From assembly GCF_001590965.1 (NCBI RefSeq), contig NZ_BCTW01000011.1, positions 85,710 through 149,709 of the forward strand: a DNA stretch of 64,000 nucleotides. Direction: 5' to 3'. How positions within the stretch are numbered: position 1 is the first letter of the stretch; every line of letters starts with the position of its first letter. Positions 9,119 to 18,624 of this stretch are shown here, one piece after another. The DNA is from Novosphingobium lentum NBRC 107847. Lineage in GTDB: Bacteria > Pseudomonadota > Alphaproteobacteria > Sphingomonadales > Sphingomonadaceae. The notes beneath the pieces are model-generated. The model ran no database searches, was not told the origin of the DNA, and worked only from the letters and a program-made list of their open reading frames with translations. A program made the position numbers and the translations under genes.

Positions 9119-9703
9119 TTAGGCTTTGGCGGGCGGCGCCCAACCGATCCGGGCAAGAGTGCCAATCAAGGTCGAACGCGGCACCTTGAAGGTGCGACAG
9201 ACGGATGCCTTGCTTGCTCCGCCATCAAGCGCGGCAGTAATCCGTTCAAGGGTCTCAGTGTCGATCATGGGAGGCCGTCCACCCTGGCGCCCTCGACGCT
9301 TTGCAGCCGCCAGTCCCGCCATCACCCGCTCGCGCGTCAGCGCGCGCTCATATTGCGCCAGCGCGCCGAACAGCGAAAATAGCAGTTCGCCGTGCGGCGT
9401 GTTCGTATCCATCTGCTCAGTCAGCGAACGGAACGCGATGCCACGCGCCTTCAGGTCAGTGACGATCGCCAGCAAATGCGGCAACGATCGCCCAAGCCGA
9501 TCGAGTTTCCACACGATCAGCGTATCGCCCGCACTCAGATAATCGAGGCAGTCCTTCAGGCCCGGTCGATCGTCGCGTGCTCCCGATGCCTTATCAGTAT
9601 GCAAATTACGCGGATCGACACCCGCCGCGACCAGAGCGTCGCGCTGAAGATCGACAGTTTGGCGATCATCGGCCGATGACACCCGCATATATCCGACCAG
9701 CAT
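9119..9703 (-). CDS. tnpR: Serine recombinase, transposon resolvase TnpR
   Basis: This small serine recombinase resolves the cointegrate formed by TnpA. From MLVGYMRVS the catalytic Ser9 is in the family motif Y-x-R-V-S, and VWKLDRLGRS and the YERALTRERVMAGL block mark the catalytic domain and E-helix. A C-terminal helix-turn-helix (GGASKASVCRTFKVPRSTL) binds the res site. It reads in the same direction as tnpA and sits just upstream of it. A start three codons earlier (9712) is also open. Confidence 0.93.
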   Translation of the reverse strand: MLVGYMRVSSADDRQTVDLQRDALVAAGVDPRNLHTDKASGARDDRPGLKDCLDYLSAGDTLIVWKLDRLGRSLPHLLAIVTDLKARGIAFRSLTEQMDTNTPHGELLFSLFGALAQYERALTRERVMAGLAAAKRRGRQGGRPPMIDTETLERITAALDGGASKASVCRTFKVPRSTLIGTLARIGWAPPAKA

Positions 9704-9765
9704 GTACGACAAACCCTCAAAACCACTTTGTCGTACACTACATCAAAGCGACAGGGTTTGTCGAC
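9703..9765. promoter_or_regulatory. Candidate res site for TnpR
   Basis: Just upstream of tnpR are inverted copies of the same core: TGTACGACAAA at 9703-9713 and TTTGTCGTACA at 9727-9737, with a further AGGGTTTGTCGAC at about 9753-9765 that mirrors CGACAAACCCT at 9707-9717. Repeated half-sites in both orientations before the resolvase gene are what a res recombination site looks like, and its position between tnpR and the cargo is usual. The tnpR promoter must overlap it. Confidence 0.6.
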
Positions 9766-9923
9766 TATTCAGGCGCAGGATTGCCGACCAAAGCCGAGGG
9801 ATCACCCAAGGGTGTCCGAAAACATGTGTTTTCCGACAGTCTCAAGACGCTGCGGCAACCTATACCGGCGTCATGACCAAGATACTGGATACGGACAGGA
9901 GATCGCAGGGTTCACCTGAACCC

Positions 9924-11342
9924 TCATTTCTGCACCTGAACGACAGCGCTCGGCATCATCGGGTCGCCTGACGCAATGACGAGGTACCGGCGCATGTCGC
10001 CCTTCGCGTCGCTGACGATCTGGCGGAGCGGTCCGAGCGTGTTGACGATCGCGCCGCCAGCCGGATTGGTCATGAACTTTGCCAGAGGCTGGATCACGCC
10101 GCCACCATCAGCGCGGGAGGATAGCCCAAGGACATAGGGCATCTTTGGGCTGAGGCCCGCAACCGCCGCCTGCAGGATCTGGACTTGGCCTTGATCGAAC
10201 AGCGTGACCTGGCTGCGGCCAGTCCCGGCGAGGGTCAGCTGGATCTTCATGCCGGCCTGTGCGAGCGGTATCAGGTTTGCACGGCCTTCGCCTACCGGCA
10301 CCGCGCCGGGAACATAGGCCACGCCTTGCGGCCCCTGACCGATCGGAATCGTCGCGATGACGGTGTTGCTGGCGGTGTCGATCGCCGCAACAGCGTCGGC
10401 GTTCTCCAGCCCGACATAGATCCGCGAGCCGTCGCCCGACGGCCACAGACCGTGCGGCAGCGCGCCGACCGGGATGCTCGCGACCTGCACGAAGTCGGTG
10501 GTGCGGAACACCTTCACGACATTCTCGGTGCCGACCGTCACATAGGCGAACTGGCCGGCCTTGGTGCGGGCGATGTTGACGTGGTTGGTGATCGCGCCGG
10601 TGTCGAACGTCTTCAGCACTGCGAAGGGTGGCTTGGCGTCGAACACCATGACCTTGCCGACGTCCTTCAGCGTCAGCCAGACCTGCTTGCCGTCGGGCGT
10701 CGCGGCGATGTCGGGGCAGAACGGGCTTGCCTGCTTGACGCGACCGACGATCTTCTTCGAGGCGGTGTCGATCACCACGGTCTCGGGTGAGAAGCTCGAA
10801 CAGACATAGCCGTATTTCCCGTTCGGCGAGAAAATCGTCATGCCGGGGCCGTTGGGGACGGGGATGCGCGTGGTCGGCGCGAAGGTCTTGCCGTCGAGCA
10901 CCTGGATATAATCCTCGCCGCGCACCGCGACCCAGACTTCGCGACCGTCGGGGCGGAAAAACGCCTCATGCGGCGAGCGCCCGACATAGGTCGTGTGCTT
11001 CACGGCATTGGTCGCGGTATCGATGAACGTCACCGAGTTCGAACCGATCGAGATCGCCGCCAGCGTCTTACGATCGGGCGAGAAGCCCATGCCGTGGACA
11101 AGCAGCTGCCCCTTGTAGAGCGGGCTGAGGTTGGCGGGGGTCTGGTCGCCGAGCTTGATGACGCCGAGCAGCGTGTTGGTTGATGGGTCGATCACCGACA
11201 CGGTGTTGGAGAACTGGTCCGACGTGTAGAACCGGTCCTGCGCGCTGACAGGGATGTCGGGGGTCGCATTGGGCACTTGCTGGGCAAACGCAGGGCCTGA
11301 AAAGCACAAGGCGGTGCAGGCGGTTAGGGTGAAACGCTTCAT
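9924..11342 (-). CDS. Secreted YVTN/YncE-type beta-propeller protein
   Basis: This 472-residue protein has a signal peptide (MKRFTLTACTALCFSGPAFA) and a chain of roughly 40-residue repeats of the YVTN type, for example FSNTVSVIDPSTNTLLGVI and IYVGLENADAVAAIDTASNT. It should fold as a seven-bladed propeller in the periplasm. The last 100 or so residues form an extra domain. A paralogue is encoded divergently at 12467, sharing [20 protein letters not shown] and the ending VPGAV...G..NL. The start overlaps the stop of the DUF305 gene by 4 bp. The function is unknown; such propellers often bind metals or act as scaffolds. Confidence 0.85.
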   Translation of the reverse strand: MKRFTLTACTALCFSGPAFAQQVPNATPDIPVSAQDRFYTSDQFSNTVSVIDPSTNTLLGVIKLGDQTPANLSPLYKGQLLVHGMGFSPDRKTLAAISIGSNSVTFIDTATNAVKHTTYVGRSPHEAFFRPDGREVWVAVRGEDYIQVLDGKTFAPTTRIPVPNGPGMTIFSPNGKYGYVCSSFSPETVVIDTASKKIVGRVKQASPFCPDIAATPDGKQVWLTLKDVGKVMVFDAKPPFAVLKTFDTGAITNHVNIARTKAGQFAYVTVGTENVVKVFRTTDFVQVASIPVGALPHGLWPSGDGSRIYVGLENADAVAAIDTASNTVIATIPIGQGPQGVAYVPGAVPVGEGRANLIPLAQAGMKIQLTLAGTGRSQVTLFDQGQVQILQAAVAGLSPKMPYVLGLSSRADGGGVIQPLAKFMTNPAGGAIVNTLGPLRQIVSDAKGDMRRYLVIASGDPMMPSAVVQVQK

Positions 11343-11719
11343 GGACGGTCTCCGTGATGGGGGTGACCAGTCGCGGTCGGTCCGGTGTGACGTGGCAACG
11401 CGCCGCCTTCGGATAGGATGCCCTGCATCACCGCGATTTCCTGACGCTGTTCGACGATGATCCCTTGCGCAAGCCGGCGCAGGCGTTCGTCCTTGCCGTA
11501 ACGCAGCTCGATCTCAGCCATGTCGATCGCACCTTGATGATGCGGGATCATCATCCTTGCGAAGTCGCGATCGGGATCGTTTGAATAGCCGGTCATCATC
11601 GCGCCGTGCATCCGCGTCATCGCCGCATCCATCGCGGACGCGAAGCCGTCCGTTTGCGCGATAGCAGCGGTCGATACGGACAAGCCTATCGCCATCAGCA
11701 AGGTCATGCGTGATCTCAT
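11339..11719 (-). CDS. DUF305 family periplasmic protein
   Basis: This 126-residue protein carries a signal peptide (cut after about AIA) and the DUF305 core with the MMIPHHQGAIDMAEIE motif, a His/Met-rich four-helix fold. Characterised DUF305 relatives such as cyanobacterial CopM bind copper in the periplasm. The HH pair and the several Met residues around MTRMHGAMMTGY fit metal binding. It overlaps the following propeller gene by 4 bp, so the two are co-translated. Confidence 0.88.
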   Translation of the reverse strand: MRSRMTLLMAIGLSVSTAAIAQTDGFASAMDAAMTRMHGAMMTGYSNDPDRDFARMMIPHHQGAIDMAEIELRYGKDERLRRLAQGIIVEQRQEIAVMQGILSEGGALPRHTGPTATGHPHHGDRP

Positions 11720-11742
11720 CGTCCTGTCCCTAGTTTTCCTGT

Positions 11743-12222
11743 TTACGACACGCGAGCGATGATGCCGATAATCGTTGCTAGCACGGCCATGCAGGCCGGG
11801 AGAAAGAGCATCTGTATAGCCGCTTCGCGCCCTGTGATCGTGCCCGTCAAGATATCGACCGGGCCCTTGATGAACTCCGAGAACGAACGGAGGGGTTCGC
11901 CGGGGGCGGGAGTATCGCTGAGTACGATGCCGCCAGCAATCAGACCGAAATACAGGATCATGAAGACCGACACGACCGTCAGGACGAGCGCAGTAGCTGC
12001 ATCACGTGCGAAGAAGGTCCAGAAAGTCAGCAACATTGCTGCATACACGCCGACGAGCAAGCCCAACGTGGCAGGATGGACGCCGCGCGATGCGATGCCT
12101 GGAGCCGTTCTTTCCAGCTCGTCATAATTGCCTGCATCCGGCACGATTGCGAGATGTCGACGCACAGGCTTAGGAGCAACGAGTGTCTCGGTAGCGAGAT
12201 CGTAGATCGGCTGTGTTGCCAT
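11743..12222 (-). CDS. Small membrane protein, unknown function
   Basis: This 159-residue protein has a soluble N-terminal stretch of about 45 residues and three hydrophobic helices: around LGLLVGVYAAMLLTFWTFF, VLTVVSVFMILYFGLIAGGI and MLFLPACMAVLATIIGIIA. No enzyme motif is seen. It is the first gene of the leftward operon (membrane protein, DUF305, propeller), 23 bp before the DUF305 gene, which suggests a membrane anchor or subunit for the secreted pair. The family is not recognised. Confidence 0.7.
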   Translation of the reverse strand: MATQPIYDLATETLVAPKPVRRHLAIVPDAGNYDELERTAPGIASRGVHPATLGLLVGVYAAMLLTFWTFFARDAATALVLTVVSVFMILYFGLIAGGIVLSDTPAPGEPLRSFSEFIKGPVDILTGTITGREAAIQMLFLPACMAVLATIIGIIARVS

Positions 12223-12290
12223 GAGGAAGTCTCCGCGCGTCTCGATGAATGCCGAGCGTGACAGGATAGATGATTGCGGCGGGGCGGTCG

Positions 12291-12390
12291 GTCCAACGCA
12301 TAACCACGGTCATTCCAATCATTTAACAGGAACGGTCGGCGATCTATAATCGCGTTTTCGTATTGAAATCATCGCGACCATGCGTTGGAC
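12291..12390. promoter_or_regulatory. Divergent promoter region with spaced inverted repeat
   Basis: The 244-bp region between the two divergent propeller operons contains GTCCAACGCA at 12291-12300 and its exact inverse TGCGTTGGAC at 12381-12390, 80 bp apart. A 10-bp perfect match between divergent genes suggests paired operator half-sites that could control both directions. No regulator is identified for it. Confidence 0.4.
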
Positions 12391-12466
12391 GCGAGGGACA
12401 TATCGGTCGATCTAGCGGCATCGGACCGGCACGATCACCCGCCGGGTCCGTGATAAGGATCAAACG

Positions 12467-13636
12467 ATGAAAGCTGCGATCGTTCTGGTTGCCGCGATGT
12501 TGGCCTCCGTAGCGCCAGTCCCGGCGATCGCTCAGGCCTATTGGGCTGCACCTGCGGCGGACGACTTTCCCTACGATATCAAGGCGGTTCAGGCACCGTG
12601 GTCGAAGGCTGATATCGACCTCAGCCATCATGACCGGATCTATGTGTCTGACCCTACATCGACGAAGATCGTTGTCATCGATCCTGCAGCGGGCAACGAA
12701 CTGGGACGGATCGACCTCGCCAAAAGCGCGATAGCTGAGCCCAGCTTTTCCAGCCCCAAAGTCCAGCACCTGGCTGCAACGCGTGACGGGCGGACCCTGG
12801 CGGTATCGGCATTAGCGCAGCACAGTGTGACGCTCGTAGATCTGGCCACGAACACGGAACGAGGCCGGACCGTGTTCCAGACGTCGCCTACCGCCGTCGC
12901 GTTTACGCCCAATGGGCACGAACTCTGGGTTTCGCTCGGCGATGAACATGCCATCGCGGTCGTGGATCCTAAGACAGCGCGGGAGATCACCCGCGTACCA
13001 GCAAGTGGCGGAGCGGGCGCGACCATCCTGTCGCCAAACGGACGCTATGCCTTTGTATCGCTTACTGAAAGGCCGTCCATCCTGGTTGTCGACGTCGAGC
13101 ATCGGCGCGTCGTCGGACACGTTGCCAGCAACGGTGCAGGTGCGGGAGCAATCGCGGTCTCGCCAGATGGCAAACAGATCTGGGCAACACGCCGCGAGAG
13201 CGGCACGACCACGGTCTTTGCTGCCAAACCGCCGTTTGCGGTACGCGAAGTGATAAACACTGGTCCAGCAACGGGCGCGGTCAACTTCGCCCAGCGCGCA
13301 GACGATTCCTTTGCCTATGTCAGCGTTGGCGGCGATCAACCTGCAATCAAGGTCTATAGAACCGACAGCCTGGAGGCTGTGGCAACCGTCCCGCTACAAG
13401 CGGCTCCGAGTGCGGTTTGGCCGTCGGGCGATGGTACGAGGATCTATGCCAGCCTGGCCGGAACCAACAAGGTCGCTGGGATCGACACGCTGACGTACAC
13501 CACCGTGTCGACGATCCCGATCAGTACGGATGCGCAGAGCCTGATCTACGTTCCTGGTGCCGTAAGATCAGGAAAAGGTCTCGCCAATCTGGTGCCATCC
13601 GGGCGCGATGCGGCGCTTGCCCTGACGGCGCGTTGA
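12467..13636 (+). CDS. Secreted YVTN-type beta-propeller protein, paralogue of the 9924 gene
   Basis: The protein is 389 residues with a signal peptide ([24 protein letters not shown]). Propeller repeats include [18 protein letters not shown] and [18 protein letters not shown]. It aligns over most of its length with the propeller encoded by the leftward operon (shared [24 protein letters not shown]) but lacks that protein's C-terminal extension. The divergent arrangement and shared intergenic inverted repeat suggest joint control. The function is unknown. Confidence 0.83.
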   Translation: MKAAIVLVAAMLASVAPVPAIAQAYWAAPAADDFPYDIKAVQAPWSKADIDLSHHDRIYVSDPTSTKIVVIDPAAGNELGRIDLAKSAIAEPSFSSPKVQHLAATRDGRTLAVSALAQHSVTLVDLATNTERGRTVFQTSPTAVAFTPNGHELWVSLGDEHAIAVVDPKTAREITRVPASGGAGATILSPNGRYAFVSLTERPSILVVDVEHRRVVGHVASNGAGAGAIAVSPDGKQIWATRRESGTTTVFAAKPPFAVREVINTGPATGAVNFAQRADDSFAYVSVGGDQPAIKVYRTDSLEAVATVPLQAAPSAVWPSGDGTRIYASLAGTNKVAGIDTLTYTTVSTIPISTDAQSLIYVPGAVRSGKGLANLVPSGRDAALALTAR

Positions 13637-13682
13637 TCGGTCTCACACCGTCTGTAATCTCCCAACGAAAGCCCTTTCCAAA

Positions 13683-14666
13683 ATGACCAAGCCCCCCGTC
13701 AGGATCGCGATCAGCGGTGCCGCAGGACAAATTTGCTATTCGCTGCTCTTCCGGGTCGCGCAGGGTGACGTGTTCGGACCGGACCAGCCCGTTATCCTTC
13801 AACTGCTCGACGTGCCGCAGGCGCTGGACGCAGTACGCGGCGTGGTCATGGAACTGGAGGATTGCGCGTTCCCGCTGCTGGCAGATGTGATCATTACTGA
13901 TGATCCGATGGTGGCTTTCAAGGACATCGATGCGGCCATGCTGGTCGGGTCTCGTCCCCGCTCGAAGGGCATGGAGCGCCGTGATTTGCTCGCTGCCAAC
14001 GCAGCGATCTTCAAGACGCAGGGCGCAGCGCTGGACGCAGTGGCCAAACGCGACGCCAAGATCCTGGTCGTCGGTAATCCCGCCAACACAAATGCCTGGA
14101 TCATTGCGCAAAGCGCACCGGGTTTCCCTGCCGAAAACATCACGTCGATGATCCGCCTCGATCACAACCGCGCGCAGGGACAGCTTGCGGCCAAGGCGGG
14201 TGTCGGTGTCGATGCGATTACAAAGCTCGTCGTCTGGGGAAACCATTCGCCGACGATGTTTGCCGACTGGGGGAATGCCGAACTCGATGGCCAAAAGCTT
14301 GCCGACCGTATCGGAAACGAGGCCTGGTACCGCGAGACCCTGATCCCCACCGTTGCGCAGCGCGGAACCGCGATCATCGAAGCACGGGGTGCGTCCTCGG
14401 CCGCGTCGGCAGCAAATGCGGCGATCGACCATCTGCGCGATTGGGTGCACGGCGCAGGCGACAATTGGGTGTCGATGGGCGTGGTGTCAGATGGCTCCTA
14501 CGGTATCCCGCAAGGGCTGGTGTGCGGCGTGCCGGTGCACTGCAAAAGCGGTGGGTATGCGCGTATCGAAGGACTGATCCTCGATCCATTCCAGCGAACG
14601 ATGCTTGATCGCACGATTGCCGAACTGGTCGATGAACGTGAGGCGGTTATCGACATTCTGAAATGA
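13683..14666 (+). CDS. mdh: Malate dehydrogenase (NAD-dependent)
   Basis: Malate dehydrogenase interconverts malate and oxaloacetate with NAD(H) in the cytoplasm. The 327-residue length fits the cytosolic-type family. Visible motifs are the Rossmann loop ISGAAGQIC (10-18), the substrate-loop arginines in [26 protein letters not shown], the catalytic-Asp/Arg block IRLDHNRA, and the catalytic His in [12 protein letters not shown]. Oddly, residue 18 is Cys where the family normally has the third Gly of GxxGxxG. It follows the propeller gene by 46 bp. Why a transposon carries an mdh is unclear; redox balancing or a specialised relative is possible. Confidence 0.85.
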   Translation: MTKPPVRIAISGAAGQICYSLLFRVAQGDVFGPDQPVILQLLDVPQALDAVRGVVMELEDCAFPLLADVIITDDPMVAFKDIDAAMLVGSRPRSKGMERRDLLAANAAIFKTQGAALDAVAKRDAKILVVGNPANTNAWIIAQSAPGFPAENITSMIRLDHNRAQGQLAAKAGVGVDAITKLVVWGNHSPTMFADWGNAELDGQKLADRIGNEAWYRETLIPTVAQRGTAIIEARGASSAASAANAAIDHLRDWVHGAGDNWVSMGVVSDGSYGIPQGLVCGVPVHCKSGGYARIEGLILDPFQRTMLDRTIAELVDEREAVIDILK

Positions 14667-14754
14667 CCGATCGGTATATCTGATTGGAATGACCGTAATC
14701 TTTGGTTGGTGCGATTGATCTCCTTTCCCTATCATTGGGGCAAGGAGATCGGGC

Positions 14755-15627
14755 ATGACCCTGGAACAACTCAGGATTTTCGTCGGTGTCGCTGAGCGCG
14801 AGCACATGACGCGCGCGGCCGAAGCGCTCAATGTGACGCAGTCAGCCGCAAGCGCTGCCATCGCCGCGCTGGAAGCCCGGCACGGCGTGCCGCTGTTCCA
14901 CCGGGTCGGCCGTGGGATCGAACTGTCCGAAGCGGGCCGCATGTTTCTGGTCGACGCACGCGCAGTGCTTGGCCGTGCCGCCAGCGCGGAACTTGCACTG
15001 GCCGAATATGCAGGACTGGAGCGCGGCACTCTGCGGCTAGTCGCAAGCCAGACGATCGCGGGCTATTGGCTGCCCCGCCAGCTGGCCGCGTTCCATGCGC
15101 GCTACCCCGCGATCTCAATCGAACTGGCGATCGACAACACCGAGGGGGCCGCGGCGCGCGTGCTCGACGGTGCGGTCGAGCTCGGCTTCGTCGAGGGTGT
15201 GATCGACGAGCCCGCGCTCGCGCATTGGACGGTCGCGAACGACCGCATGGTGCTGGTAAGCGACCGCGCAGCCGACACGATCGACGAGGACTGGATCCGC
15301 GCCGCACGCTGGATCGTCCGCGAGCAGGGATCGGGCACGCGCTGGTCGTTCGAGGAGGTGCTGCGCCAGCGCGGCGTCGATCCGTCGGACCTCACCGTGG
15401 CGCTGATGCTACCATCGAACGAGGCGGTACGTAGCGCGGTCGAGGCCGGGGCGGGCGTCGCGGTGCTGTCGCAGCATGTCGTCGCACCTGCAATCGCGGC
15501 CGGCACGTTGCACGATCTACCGCTCGGTCTGCCGCGGCGTCCGTTCTACGCGCTGCGCCATAAAGAGCGGTATCGAACGCGGGCGGCCGATGCGCTGACC
15601 GATCTCATCAAGGAGACTGGCAAGTGA
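14755..15627 (+). CDS. LysR-family transcriptional regulator
   Basis: This 290-residue regulator has an N-terminal winged helix (MTLEQLRIFVGVAEREHMTR, then AAEALNVTQSAASAAIAALE) and a C-terminal effector-binding domain. A ribosome site (AAGGAG) lies 8 bases before the ATG. Its stop overlaps the GTG start of the TDT exporter gene, so the two are co-translated. By position it probably controls the exporter and the sorAB genes in response to sulfite or a related anion, but the ligand is not evident. A decayed copy of its 3' end occurs at 20164-20310. Confidence 0.9.
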   Translation: MTLEQLRIFVGVAEREHMTRAAEALNVTQSAASAAIAALEARHGVPLFHRVGRGIELSEAGRMFLVDARAVLGRAASAELALAEYAGLERGTLRLVASQTIAGYWLPRQLAAFHARYPAISIELAIDNTEGAAARVLDGAVELGFVEGVIDEPALAHWTVANDRMVLVSDRAADTIDEDWIRAARWIVREQGSGTRWSFEEVLRQRGVDPSDLTVALMLPSNEAVRSAVEAGAGVAVLSQHVVAPAIAAGTLHDLPLGLPRRPFYALRHKERYRTRAADALTDLIKETGK

Positions 15628-16775
15628 CCGCCGATCTGAAACCCGTTTTCGATGGCCTGAAGCCCCTCAGCCGGCTCGACTCCCCGCGCGAGATGATCCG
15701 GCAGTTCACCCCCAACTGGTTCGCCGCTACGATGGGCACCGGCATTCTCGCGCTCGCCTTGCCGCAGGTGCCGGGCGTCGGCGCATCGCTGCACCCGGTC
15801 GGCGAGGTGTTGTGGTATTTCAACATCGCGCTCTTCACGCTGTTCGCCGGGCTCTACACCGCGCGCTGGACGATTTTCGGGCACGAGGCGCGGCGGATCT
15901 TCGGGCACAACACCGTATCGATGTTCATCGGTACGATCCCGATGGGCCTCGCGACGATCATCAACGGGTTCCTGGCGTTCGGCCTGCCGCGGTTCGGCGC
16001 CGGCGTGATCCCGATCGCCGAGACATTGTGGTGGATCGACGTCGCGATGTCGCTCGCCTGCGGTGTGGCGATCCCCTACCTCATGTTCACGCGGCACGAA
16101 CATTCGCTCGACGGCATGACCGCGGTGTGGCTGCTGCCGGTGGTCGCGGCGGAGGTCGCAGGTGCGAGCGGCGGCCTGCTCGCCCCGCATCTGGCGGACG
16201 CGCATCACCAGTTCGTCGTGCTCGCAACGTCGTATGTGCTCTGGGCTTATTCAGTGCCGGTCGCGTTCGGCATCCTCGCGATCCTGATCCTGCGGATGGC
16301 ACTGCACAAGCTGCCGCACGAGAGCATGGCCGCCTCGAGCTGGCTCGCGCTCGGTCCGATTGGCACCGGCGCGCTTGGGATGCTGGTGCTCGGCAGCAAC
16401 GCGCCCGCGATCCTCGCCGCCAACGGCCTGGGGCAGATCGGCGCGGTAGCGCAGGGGATTGGCACGATTGCCGGGCTGCTGCTCTGGGGTTTCGGTCTGT
16501 GGTGGCTGGCGCTCGCGACGCTGATCACGATCCGCTACTGGCGCGCGGGCATTCCGTTCAACCTCGGCTGGTGGGGCTATACCTTCCCGCTTGGCGTCTA
16601 CACGGTCGCCACCTTCAAGCTCGGCACGACGCTTCAGCTCGGCTTTTTCGGGATCGTCGGCACTGTCCTCACAGTGGCGCTCGCAGCAATGTGGCTGCTG
16701 GTCGGCGCCAAGACGGTCGCGGGCGGCTGGCGCGGGAACCTGTTCGTGTCGCCCTGCATCGCCCAAGCCAATTGA
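15624..16775 (+). CDS. TDT-family transporter (TehA/Mae1/SSU1 superfamily), probable sulfite or dicarboxylate exporter
   Basis: This 383-residue integral membrane protein has about ten hydrophobic helices. The conserved start FTPNWFAATMGTGILALAL is diagnostic of the tellurite-resistance/dicarboxylate (TDT) family, which includes malate carriers, the SLAC1 anion channels and the fungal sulfite pump SSU1. Placed between a LysR gene and sulfite dehydrogenase genes, sulfite export is the most economical role, but the mdh gene also nearby keeps C4-dicarboxylates open. It starts with GTG overlapping the regulator's stop (GTGA). Confidence 0.82.
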   Translation: MTADLKPVFDGLKPLSRLDSPREMIRQFTPNWFAATMGTGILALALPQVPGVGASLHPVGEVLWYFNIALFTLFAGLYTARWTIFGHEARRIFGHNTVSMFIGTIPMGLATIINGFLAFGLPRFGAGVIPIAETLWWIDVAMSLACGVAIPYLMFTRHEHSLDGMTAVWLLPVVAAEVAGASGGLLAPHLADAHHQFVVLATSYVLWAYSVPVAFGILAILILRMALHKLPHESMAASSWLALGPIGTGALGMLVLGSNAPAILAANGLGQIGAVAQGIGTIAGLLLWGFGLWWLALATLITIRYWRAGIPFNLGWWGYTFPLGVYTVATFKLGTTLQLGFFGIVGTVLTVALAAMWLLVGAKTVAGGWRGNLFVSPCIAQAN

Positions 16776-16881
16776 TGGGCCGAACTGATCGTCCTGTCGG
16801 ATCGAACCGTCGCATCCGATCGACCCGTACCGGGTAGACCGGCGGACGGGTCGCGCATAAAAGCATGACATCGAAGGGAGA

Positions 16882-18126
16882 ATGCTGGTGGACAGCCTGG
16901 ATATGAAATTGGCGCAGGCGATGAACCGCCGTCGCTTTCTCTCAGAAGCCGCGATCGGTAGCGGCGCGCTGATCGCCGCACCCGCGCTGGCGCAGAGCAT
17001 GGTCGATCTGCATCTGCCAGGTGGCCCATCGGAACGGCCCATGACCAACGCGTTCCCCGGCAAGGGCAACATGATCCTCCAGCGTATCCACCCGCCGTTG
17101 CTGGAAACGCCGATGAGCGTGTTCAATGGCGACGTCTTCACGCCGAACGACCAGTTCTTCGTCCGCTGGCACTGGGCCGACATCCCGACCGCGATCGATG
17201 TCGAGGCGTTCCGGATCAAGGTGTACGGCGCGGTCACGCGTCCGCTGTCGATCTCGCTCGCGCAACTGCTGAAGCTGCCGCGCGTCGAGTTGGCGGCAAT
17301 CAACCAATGCTCGGGCAATTCGCGGGCGTTGTTCCAGCCTCCGGTGGCGGGTGCGCAGTGGCGTCACGGGGCGATGGGCAACGCCAAATGGCTCGGCGTT
17401 CGCTTACGCGACGTGCTCGACATCGCCGGCGTGAAGCCGGGCGCGGTCGCGGTACGGTTCGGTGCGCTCGACCAGCCGGTGGTCACGGGCGCACCGGATT
17501 TCGCCAAGTCGCTGTCGATCGACCACGCACGCGACGGCGAAGTGATGCTGGCGTTCGGAATGAACGGCGAGCAGATGCCGCTCCTCAATGGCTTCCCGGT
17601 CCGGCTGATCGTACCCGGCTGGTATTCGACCTATTGGGTCAAGATGCTGAACGACATCGAGGTGCTCGCCGCACCCGACGACGGTTACTGGATGGCCAAG
17701 GCTTACAAAATCCCTGACACTCCAGGCGCGAACGTGCGGCCGGGCCAGAAGGATTTCCCGGCCGTTCCGATCAACAAGATGATCCCGCGCAGTTGGGTCA
17801 CGAGCCTCGACGAAGGGCAGGCGATCGCGTTCGACCGCTCGATCCCGCTGGGCGGCATTGCGATGGGGGGCGATTGCGGCGTCGCCAAGGTCGATGTGTC
17901 GACCGACAACGGCAAGACCTGGTACAAGACGACGCTCGGCCCCGATCACGGCAAATACAGTTTCCGCCGCTGGGATGCGCAGGTTCCGCTCACCCATGCG
18001 GGCCCGACCAGGCTGATGTCGCGCTGCTGGAACACCGCCGGCCTCGCGCAGCCGATGACGCCGATCTGGAACCCGGGCGGTTTCATGCGCGGCAACATCG
18101 AAACCACCAACATCGTCGTCGGCTGA
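16882..18126 (+). CDS. sorA: Periplasmic sulfite dehydrogenase, molybdopterin subunit (SorA-type)
   Basis: This 414-residue molybdenum enzyme belongs to the sulfite-oxidase fold and oxidises sulfite to sulfate. A twin-arginine-type signal (NRRRFLSEAAIGSGALIAAP, 15-34) precedes an APALAQS cleavage region, so it is exported folded. The Mo-coordinating cysteine is C143 in AINQCSGNSR. The rest contains the family blocks GMNGEQMPLLNGFPVRLIVPGWY and the C-terminal immunoglobulin-like dimer domain (VDVSTDNGKTW). The cytochrome c gene follows 12 bp later, as in SorAB. SoxC is an alternative, but no other Sox genes are near. Its start has GAAGGGAGA 4 bases upstream. Confidence 0.88.
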   Translation: MLVDSLDMKLAQAMNRRRFLSEAAIGSGALIAAPALAQSMVDLHLPGGPSERPMTNAFPGKGNMILQRIHPPLLETPMSVFNGDVFTPNDQFFVRWHWADIPTAIDVEAFRIKVYGAVTRPLSISLAQLLKLPRVELAAINQCSGNSRALFQPPVAGAQWRHGAMGNAKWLGVRLRDVLDIAGVKPGAVAVRFGALDQPVVTGAPDFAKSLSIDHARDGEVMLAFGMNGEQMPLLNGFPVRLIVPGWYSTYWVKMLNDIEVLAAPDDGYWMAKAYKIPDTPGANVRPGQKDFPAVPINKMIPRSWVTSLDEGQAIAFDRSIPLGGIAMGGDCGVAKVDVSTDNGKTWYKTTLGPDHGKYSFRRWDAQVPLTHAGPTRLMSRCWNTAGLAQPMTPIWNPGGFMRGNIETTNIVVG

Positions 18127-18138
18127 GGAGCAACGCCT

Positions 18139-18615
18139 GTGAAAACGCCTTCCATCGGCACGCTGTCGTTCGGGTTCGTCGGCGCGACCGTCGTTCTGCT
18201 GCTTGCGATCGGTTCCCCGAACAGCCGTGTCGCCCCGCCGCCTGCGGCCCCGACTGCACCACCGCCGCCAAGCGTCTCGGCGCGCGGCTTTTCGCTGGCG
18301 TCCACCTCGGTCGATCTTCCGACCGACGAAGGTCAATATCCCGCCGGCCCGCATGCCGATGTCATCAATGCCAACTGCACGTCGTGTCATTCGGCGAGCA
18401 TGGCGCTGAACCAGCCACCACTCTCTGGCGACCAGTGGACCGCGGAGGTCACCAAGATGCGCGAGGTCTACAAGGCACCCGTCGCCGCAGCCGACGTACC
18501 GGCGATCGTCGCCTATCTGACTGCCATGAGCACGAAGCAGCCGGGCGCCGCGAAGGGCAAGGCACAGGACCCCGATCCGAAGGCTGCGCCCGACGTATCT
18601 GGAGGATCAGGTTAA
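18139..18615 (+). CDS. sorB: c-type cytochrome subunit of sulfite dehydrogenase (SorB-type)
   Basis: This 158-residue protein starts with a hydrophobic segment (GFVGATVVLLLAIGS), followed by a Pro/Ala-rich linker and one haem-c site, CTSCH at 80-84. A single-haem cytochrome encoded directly after a SorA-like molybdoenzyme is the expected electron acceptor for sulfite oxidation. The N-terminal segment may be an uncleaved anchor. The Pro/Ala linker (PPPAAPTAPPPPS) and the Lys/Gly-rich tail look flexible. MREVYKAP may supply the methionine ligand. Confidence 0.85.
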   Translation: MKTPSIGTLSFGFVGATVVLLLAIGSPNSRVAPPPAAPTAPPPPSVSARGFSLASTSVDLPTDEGQYPAGPHADVINANCTSCHSASMALNQPPLSGDQWTAEVTKMREVYKAPVAAADVPAIVAYLTAMSTKQPGAAKGKAQDPDPKAAPDVSGGSG

Positions 18616-18624
18616 GCCATCAAC

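Noticed and set aside
9114..9165. Longer start for tnpA at 9165
   Set aside because: It would overlap tnpR, and MPRRAVLSDEQ at 9114 is the usual start for this family, 4 bp after the tnpR stop.
16882..18615. A complete Sox thiosulfate-oxidising system
   Set aside because: Only a SorA/SoxC-like enzyme and one cytochrome are present; no SoxXYZAB genes lie in the window.
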